Shown here in pieces: positions 59,733 to 64,000 of a stretch of DNA of 64,000 nucleotides; the first letter of the stretch is position 1, and each line of letters starts with the position of its first letter. The notes under the pieces were generated by a model. That model was not told the DNA's origin, ran no database searches, and saw only the letters and a list, made by a program, of their open reading frames with translations. The position numbers and the translations under genes were made by a program. The stretch is from Sphaerisporangium corydalis (lineage in GTDB: Bacteria > Actinomycetota > Actinomycetes > Streptosporangiales > Streptosporangiaceae): NCBI RefSeq assembly GCF_025506355.1, contig NZ_JANZYP010000005.1, forward strand, positions 62,001-126,000, read 5' to 3'.

Positions 59733-60755
59733 ATGCCCCGAACGTGGCGTAACCTCCTGAAGGTGCGTGACACCGGGACCGTGGGCCGTCCGACGGCCGA
59801 GCAGATAGAACGGCTGTTCGTGGGCTCGGCGCCGCGTCTCACCCGGGGTGAGATCGCGGCGCAGGCCGGGGTCTCGCCCCAGCTCGCACAGCGGATCTGG
59901 CGCGCGCTCGGGTTCGCCACGCCCGCCGACGACACGCCCGCGTTCACCGACGCCGACCTCGCGGCGCTCCGCCGGGTGGCCGGCATGCTCGGCGGCGAGC
60001 TGATCGACGAGGAGACCGTCGTCCGCATGGCCCGCGCGCTCGGGCAGACCACCGCCAGGCTCGCGCAGTGGCAGTCCGAGATCATGATCGGCGCCATGCT
60101 CGACACGTCGGGGCCGCCGAGCGACGCGGAGCTGGCCGGGGTCCTCGAGGCCTCCCGGCTGCTCCTGCCGGACTTCGAGAGCCTGCTCGTCCACGTCTGG
60201 CGCGCCCAGCTCGCCGCGGCCGGCACCCGGCTGCTGGCGAACACCGACCTCGACGCCGACATGGTGCCCGGCCGCCTGACGCTGGCCGTCGGGTTCGCCG
60301 ACCTGGTGTCGTTCACCCAGCTCGCGCGCGAGCTTGACGAGCAGGGCCTCGCGGAGCTGGTGGAGACCTTCGAGGGCCGGGCCTCCGACGTGATCGCCTC
60401 GCACGGCGCCCGCCTGGTCAAGACCCTCGGGGACGAGGTGCTGTTCACCGCCCCCACGGCCGAGACCGCCGCGCGCGTCGCGCTGGAGCTGGTCGACGCG
60501 ATCCGCGACGAGGGCCGTGAGGTGCGCGTCGGCCTGTCGTACGGGCCGGTGCTGCCGACCATGGGCGACGTCTTCGGCACGACGGTGAACCTCGCCGCCC
60601 GGCTGACCGCCATCGCGCGCCCGTGCACGGTGCTCGTCGACCCTCAGGTTGCCGCCGCTGTGGAGGGCCGCGACGGGCTCGCGGTCCAGCGGATGCGCCG
60701 GCGTCCGGCGCGCGGCCTCGGGATGGTCCAGCCGTCCGTGCTCCGCCGCTCTTGA
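59733..60755 (+). CDS. Class III adenylate cyclase
   Basis: 340 residues. N-terminal helical regulatory region of about 180 residues (LTRGEIAAQAGVSPQLAQRIWRALG resembles an HTH-like segment), then the cyclase homology domain: VGFADLVSFTQL with the first metal Asp, LVKTLGDEVLF with the substrate-defining Lys and second metal Asp, and FGTTVNLAARLT. By family it makes cAMP from ATP, and the Lys supports adenine preference. The setting beside birA and near carboxylase subunits matches the cya neighbourhood I recall from Streptomyces. Soluble itself, it is linked to the membrane PH protein by its operon. Confidence 0.92.
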   Translation: MPRTWRNLLKVRDTGTVGRPTAEQIERLFVGSAPRLTRGEIAAQAGVSPQLAQRIWRALGFATPADDTPAFTDADLAALRRVAGMLGGELIDEETVVRMARALGQTTARLAQWQSEIMIGAMLDTSGPPSDAELAGVLEASRLLLPDFESLLVHVWRAQLAAAGTRLLANTDLDADMVPGRLTLAVGFADLVSFTQLARELDEQGLAELVETFEGRASDVIASHGARLVKTLGDEVLFTAPTAETAARVALELVDAIRDEGREVRVGLSYGPVLPTMGDVFGTTVNLAARLTAIARPCTVLVDPQVAAAVEGRDGLAVQRMRRRPARGLGMVQPSVLRRS

Positions 60756-60839
60756 CGCGCCCCGCCGCCGGTCAACATTCTGAACGCCTGAACTGTGCAG
60801 ACGCACGTCGATACAGCTTGACAGATGGAGGAACGCACC

Positions 60840-61925
60840 ATGCCGTACGAAGTCCAGGGTGTGATCGCGGCGGGCAAGGGCGAGGCCGTGTCGGTGCAGA
60901 CCGTCATCGTCCCGGACCCGGGGCCCGGCGAGGCGGTCGTGAACGTGCAGGCCTGCGGCGTCTGTCACACCGACCTGCACTACCGCGAGGGCGGGATCAA
61001 CGACGAGTTCCCCTTCCTGCTCGGCCACGAGGCCGCCGGGGTCGTCGAGGCCGTGGGGGCCGGTGTCACCGGCGTCGCCCCCGGTGACTATGTGATCCTG
61101 AACTGGCGCGCCGTCTGCGGCAACTGCCGCGCCTGCCTGCGGGGCCGCCCGTGGTACTGCTTCGCCACCCACAACGCCGCCCAGAAGATGACGCTCGCCG
61201 ACGGCACGCCGCTCAGCCCGGCGCTCGGCATCGGGGCGTTCGCCGAGAAGACGCTGGTCGCCGCCGGGCAGTGCACCAAGGTCGACCCGGACGCGCGGGC
61301 CGCCGTCGCCGGGCTGCTCGGCTGCGGCGTGATGGCCGGGCTCGGCGCCGCGATCAACACCGGAGGGGTGTCCAGGGGCGACTCGGTCGCCGTCATCGGG
61401 TGCGGCGGCGTCGGCAACGCGGCCATCCTCGGCTCGTCCCTCGCGGGAGCCGGGCGGATCATCGCGGTGGACGTGGACGACCGCAAGCTCGACCTGGCCG
61501 GCCAGTTCGGGGCGACCCACACGGTCAACTCCAAGACCACCGACGCGGTGGAGGCCATCCGCGAGCTCACCGGCGGCCACGGCGCCGACGTCGTGATCGA
61601 GGCCGTCGGCCGCCCGGAGACCTACAAGCAGGCCTTCTACGCCCGCGACCTCGCCGGGACCGTCGTGCTGGTGGGCGTGCCGACCCCGGAGATGACGCTG
61701 GAGCTGCCGCTGCTGGACGTCTTCGGCCGAGGCGGGTCGCTGAAGTCCTCCTGGTACGGCGACTGCCTGCCGAGCCGCGACTTCCCCATGCTGATCGACC
61801 TCTACCTCCAGGGCCGGCTCAACCTCGACGGGTTCGTGTCGGAGACCATCGAACTGGACCAGGTCGAGGAGGCCTTCGCCAAGATGCACCGCGGCGAGGT
61901 CCTGCGCTCGGTGGTGGTCCTGTGA
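60840..61925 (+). CDS. mscR: S-(hydroxymethyl)mycothiol dehydrogenase
   Basis: 361 residues from ATG 60840 (GGAGG upstream; an in-frame ATG five codons earlier is less well placed). Zn-dependent class III alcohol dehydrogenase using mycothiol instead of glutathione; it oxidises S-hydroxymethylmycothiol in formaldehyde detoxification. Catalytic zinc ligands in [11 protein letters not shown] and GHEAAG, structural-zinc cysteines in [17 protein letters not shown], and NAD-binding [10 protein letters not shown]. Ends EVLRSVVVL. It overlaps the MBL hydrolase gene by 4 nt. Confidence 0.95.
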   Translation: MPYEVQGVIAAGKGEAVSVQTVIVPDPGPGEAVVNVQACGVCHTDLHYREGGINDEFPFLLGHEAAGVVEAVGAGVTGVAPGDYVILNWRAVCGNCRACLRGRPWYCFATHNAAQKMTLADGTPLSPALGIGAFAEKTLVAAGQCTKVDPDARAAVAGLLGCGVMAGLGAAINTGGVSRGDSVAVIGCGGVGNAAILGSSLAGAGRIIAVDVDDRKLDLAGQFGATHTVNSKTTDAVEAIRELTGGHGADVVIEAVGRPETYKQAFYARDLAGTVVLVGVPTPEMTLELPLLDVFGRGGSLKSSWYGDCLPSRDFPMLIDLYLQGRLNLDGFVSETIELDQVEEAFAKMHRGEVLRSVVVL

Positions 61926-62545
61926 CGATCGGAAAGCTCGTGACGTCGGGGACCTTCACCCTGGACGGCGGCACGTGGGACGTCGACAACAACGTCTGGC
62001 TGATCGGCGACGACAGCGAGGTCGTCGTGATCGACGCGGCGCACGACGCGGCGGGCATCCAGGAGGCGGTCGGCGGGCGCCGGCTGAAGGCGATCGTCTG
62101 CACCCACGCGCACAACGATCACATCAACGCGGCCGGGGCGCTGGCCGACGCCACCGGCGCGCCGATCCTGCTGCATCCCGCCGACGCCGTGCTGTGGGAG
62201 ATGGTGTACGGGACGGACCGGGGGTACGAGCCGCTCGCGGACGGCGACCTGATCGAGGTGGCGGGCACCGCCCTGCGCGTCCTGCACACGCCCGGCCACG
62301 CCCCCGGGGCGGTCTGCCTGTACGCGCGGGACCTGGGCGCGGTCTTCACCGGCGACACGCTCTTCTCGGGCGGGCCCGGGGCCACCGGGCGGTCGTACTC
62401 GTCGTTCGACACGATCATCGACTCCATCCGGGACCGGCTTCTGGGGTTGCCTCCGGGTACCGTCGTGCACACCGGCCACGGCGACTCGACGAGCATCGGC
62501 GCCGAGCTCCCCGACCTGGAGAAGTGGATCACCCGAGGCCACTGA
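61922..62545 (+). CDS. MBL-fold metallo-hydrolase, mscR partner
   Basis: 207 residues from GTG 61922, 4-nt overlap with mscR. Metallo-beta-lactamase fold: [13 protein letters not shown] (HxHxDH), [29 protein letters not shown] and [11 protein letters not shown] metal-binding blocks. It resembles glyoxalase II-type thioesterases. In actinobacteria this gene regularly follows mscR, so it probably hydrolyses formyl-mycothiol or related thioester, which is inferred. Confidence 0.92.
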   Translation: MTIGKLVTSGTFTLDGGTWDVDNNVWLIGDDSEVVVIDAAHDAAGIQEAVGGRRLKAIVCTHAHNDHINAAGALADATGAPILLHPADAVLWEMVYGTDRGYEPLADGDLIEVAGTALRVLHTPGHAPGAVCLYARDLGAVFTGDTLFSGGPGATGRSYSSFDTIIDSIRDRLLGLPPGTVVHTGHGDSTSIGAELPDLEKWITRGH

Positions 62546-62692
62546 CCTGGGCAGGGACCCGACCTCGCCTCGCGGGCGGCGCACGGCGCCCGCGGGCGGG
62601 GGGTGGCGGCGCGTACCCGGCCGCCTTGTCGATCACCGACCGGCATGGTGAGGGCACCGTGGGTGTAGCGCACATCACATAGGCAAGCCTTA

Positions 62693-62726
62693 GCAGGGTA
62701 GGCTACCTTAGGTATGCCTAACCTTC
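62693..62726 (+). promoter_or_regulatory. Overlapping IdeR/DmdR-type iron boxes upstream of bfd
   Basis: Against the actinobacterial 19-bp iron box (TTAGGTTAGGCTAACCTAA), the sequence TTAGGTATGCCTAACCTTC (62708-62726) matches at 14 of 19 positions by my count, and GCAGGGTAGGCTACCTTAG (62693-62711) at 13. Both end 22-55 bp before the bfd start. Iron-dependent control of bfd-bfr is therefore likely. Confidence 0.72.
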
Positions 62727-62747
62727 CCCTGAAAGGTCCGCCGCCCC

Positions 62748-62927
62748 ATGTATGTATGTGTCTGTCAGGCTGTGACCGAGAACGAGGTCCATGCCTGTAT
62801 CGCGGCGGGCGCGAGCAGCGCGCGGGAGATCCGCGACAGCACGGGCGCCGGCAGGGACTGCGCGACATGCGTCAGGAAGATATGTGCGATGCTGAAGCGA
62901 TCTAAGGAACTTGTCGCGACGGCATAG
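62748..62927 (+). CDS. bfd: Bacterioferritin-associated ferredoxin
   Basis: 59 residues. Four cysteines of the Bfd [2Fe-2S] fold: MYVCVCQAVTENEV (Cys4, Cys6; C-x-C) and RDCATCVRKIC (C-x2-C at 38 and 41), plus GASSAREIRDSTGAG as in the family. Bfd donates electrons to bacterioferritin to release stored iron. The bacterioferritin gene starts 15 bp after its stop. ATG 62748 gives the conserved start; the overlapping ATG at 62752 is out of frame. Confidence 0.93.
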   Translation: MYVCVCQAVTENEVHACIAAGASSAREIRDSTGAGRDCATCVRKICAMLKRSKELVATA

Positions 62928-62942
62928 AAACCGAGGTCCACC

Positions 62943-63431
62943 ATGCAGGGGGACAAGGACATCATCGCTCTGCTGAACGAGCAGCTGACGTCGGAACTCA
63001 CCGCGATCAACCAATATTTCCTGCACGCCAAGCTGCAGGAGCACTGGGGCTACACCAAGCTCGCCGCCTACACCAGGGCCGAGTCGCTCGACGAGATGCG
63101 GCACGCCGAGGTGCTCACCGACCGCATCCTGTTCCTTGAGGGCCTGCCCAACTACCAGCGCCTGGGCACCCTGCACATCGGGCAGACGGTGAAGGAGCAA
63201 CTGGAGTCCGACCGCCAGCTCGAACTGGAGGTCGTGCAGCGGCTGCGTCCCGGCATCCAGCTCATGCGCGAGCGGGGCGACGTGACCTCCGCCCGGATCT
63301 TCGAGGCCATCCTCGAGGACGAGGAGCACCACATCGACTACCTCGAGACCGAGCTCGCCCTGCTGGACACCCTGGGCGAGGGCCTCTACCTCCAGCGCTT
63401 CGTGGAGCTGCCGAGCAACTCCGGCTCCTAG
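62943..63431 (+). CDS. bfr: Bacterioferritin
   Basis: 162 residues, typical length. 24-mer iron-storage protein with haem. All dinuclear ferroxidase ligands are present at their canonical positions: Glu18, Glu51, His54, Glu94, Glu127 and His130. Met52 is the haem ligand. GAGGT lies 5 nt before ATG 62943. Co-transcribed with bfd under the iron boxes, followed by a strong terminator. Confidence 0.97.
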   Translation: MQGDKDIIALLNEQLTSELTAINQYFLHAKLQEHWGYTKLAAYTRAESLDEMRHAEVLTDRILFLEGLPNYQRLGTLHIGQTVKEQLESDRQLELEVVQRLRPGIQLMRERGDVTSARIFEAILEDEEHHIDYLETELALLDTLGEGLYLQRFVELPSNSGS

Positions 63432-63463
63432 CGCCACCGGCGCCACACCGCGCGCACACGACA

Positions 63464-63492
63464 CGGCCCGCCGGACCCCGTCCGGCGGGCCG
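63464..63492 (+). terminator. Strong terminator after bfr
   Basis: CGGCCCGCCGGAC (63464-63476) pairs perfectly with GTCCGGCGGGCCG (63480-63492) around a CCC loop. The rest of the 63432-63857 spacer contains no supported gene. A minus-strand frame there is Arg/Gly-rich with GDTPEG repeats and is probably non-coding. Confidence 0.82.
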
Positions 63493-63779
63493 TCGGCGTC
63501 CTCGGGCATCCTTCAGGCGGCGTCCTCGGCCGGCCTCCTCTGTGGGGCCGTAGGCGGCCTCCCGAACGCCGCTCATCGCCTTCGCTCCGTCTCCTCGCGT
63601 GTCTTCCGTTTTCTCCGTACGGACCCCCTCCCGGCCCTCCGGCGTGTCGCCCAGGGTCCTTCGCAGGCCCTCCGGCGTGTCCCCGGCGTGTCGCGCCCGT
63701 CGCGCACCGATGCCCTTGGCACGCTTGGGGTACCAGGCAGTGCGGGCGGGCTCATCCACGTTTCTCCGTCTTTGCCCAG

Positions 63780-63807
63780 GTCAATTGCTGGGTCAACGAC
63801 GAGTCAA
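63780..63807 (+). promoter_or_regulatory. GTCAA direct repeats upstream of the response regulator gene
   Basis: GTCAA occurs at 63780, 63792 and 63803, 11-12 bp apart, i.e. on one face of the helix. Direct repeats with this period are typical binding sites of OmpR/PhoB-type response regulators, so autoregulation is possible. TACGAT at 63846-63851 lies 6 nt before ATG 63858, suggesting a leaderless start. Confidence 0.5.
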
Positions 63808-63857
63808 ACCGCGCGCTGTACCCGGGAAACGATCGCCTAAGGTCCTACGATCGCTTT

Positions 63858-64000
63858 ATGACCTGCGTACTTCTCGCCGAGGATGACACCTCGATCTCCG
63901 AGCCCCTGGCGCGCGCGCTGCGCCGAGAGGGCTATCAGGTGGAGGTGAGCCCTGATGGCCCGCAGGCCCTGGAGAGGGCTCTGTCCGGGGGCGTCGACCT
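63858..64000 (+). CDS. Response regulator, receiver-domain N-terminus (3'-truncated by window edge)
   Basis: 47 residues visible: MTCVLLAEDDTSISEPLARALRREG is the acidic-pocket start of a CheY-like receiver (Glu-Asp-Asp), followed by a helix and SPDGPQALERALSGGVDL leading to the phospho-Asp strand, which lies beyond the window. The output domain is not visible; an OmpR/PhoB-type DNA-binding domain and an adjacent histidine kinase are expected but unseen. Confidence 0.9.
   Translation, partial: MTCVLLAEDDTSISEPLARALRREGYQVEVSPDGPQALERALSGGVD

Noticed and set aside
63262-63759. Minus-strand open frame overlapping the end of bfr
   Set aside because: Arg/Gly-rich, overlaps bfr antisense and the perfect terminator stem; only short GDTPEG repeats are notable.

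Overview
The window is about 70% G+C with long, tightly packed genes, GTG and TTG starts and several probable leaderless transcripts. Lineage-marking genes include S-(hydroxymethyl)mycothiol dehydrogenase, acyl-CoA carboxylase with an epsilon subunit, WXG100/EccC-type secretion genes, DUF5753/DUF397 pairs and LysM/BTAD proteins. This points to a filamentous actinobacterium, most likely Streptosporangiales (inferred from gene content only). CDS coordinates include the stop codon.

Layout. 1-4000: low-G+C accessory genes (lysozyme-like protein, lipoproteins) and a phytase-like esterase. 4225-9767: secreted PHB depolymerase-type esterase, GNAT protein, kynureninase, GGCT-like protein and an LpdA-type flavoprotein. 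9748-14541 (minus): two membrane proteins sharing one cytoplasmic module, then the biotinylated acyl-CoA carboxylase alpha chain. 14770-38789: a mixed cell-surface locus. It holds a WXG100 protein, a TadE-like protein, a giant BTAD membrane protein, an EccC-type FtsK/SpoIIIE ATPase (minus), a DnaA-box cluster, a compact Tad/Flp operon (cpaB-tadZ-tadA-tadB-tadC-pilin-tadE-tadG) and the LysM/BTAD paralogue of the giant protein, followed by a lipoprotein and a secreted protein. 38845-42143: low-G+C secreted coiled-coil protein, a rearranged DUF5753/DUF397 unit and a MerR/TipAS-type regulator. 42300-53237 (mixed strands): alkylation repair (ogt, ada-alkA), NYN protein, carboxylase epsilon and beta chains, an ABC exporter, ppc. 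53247-64000: fdhD-fdhF, birA, a TetR/SDR divergent pair with clear operators, PH-domain protein plus adenylate cyclase, mscR plus an MBL hydrolase, iron-box-preceded bfd-bfr, and the start of a response regulator.

How genes work together. BirA would biotinylate the carboxylase alpha chain at 12796-14541, which needs the beta and epsilon chains at 45966-47777. FdhD sulfurates the cofactor of the adjacent molybdo-enzyme. Bfd and Bfr form an iron store and release pair. The Tad operon should build a surface pilus or secretion apparatus, and the flanking BTAD proteins could link envelope state to it.

Most unusual features. First, minisatellite-like expansion is pervasive: collagen-like and 10-residue repeats in one BTAD protein, a roughly 135-residue glycine-rich insert inside the first FtsK domain of the EccC-type ATPase, inserts in Ada/AlkA, FdhD and PEP carboxylase, and 3'-end tandem repeats that duplicate the stop-codon segment of several genes. 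Second, four consensus DnaA boxes flank an A+T-rich stretch far from any dnaA gene. Third, T7SS-like and Tad components are interleaved between two BTAD paralogues, one of which has lost its LysM domain and a membrane helix.
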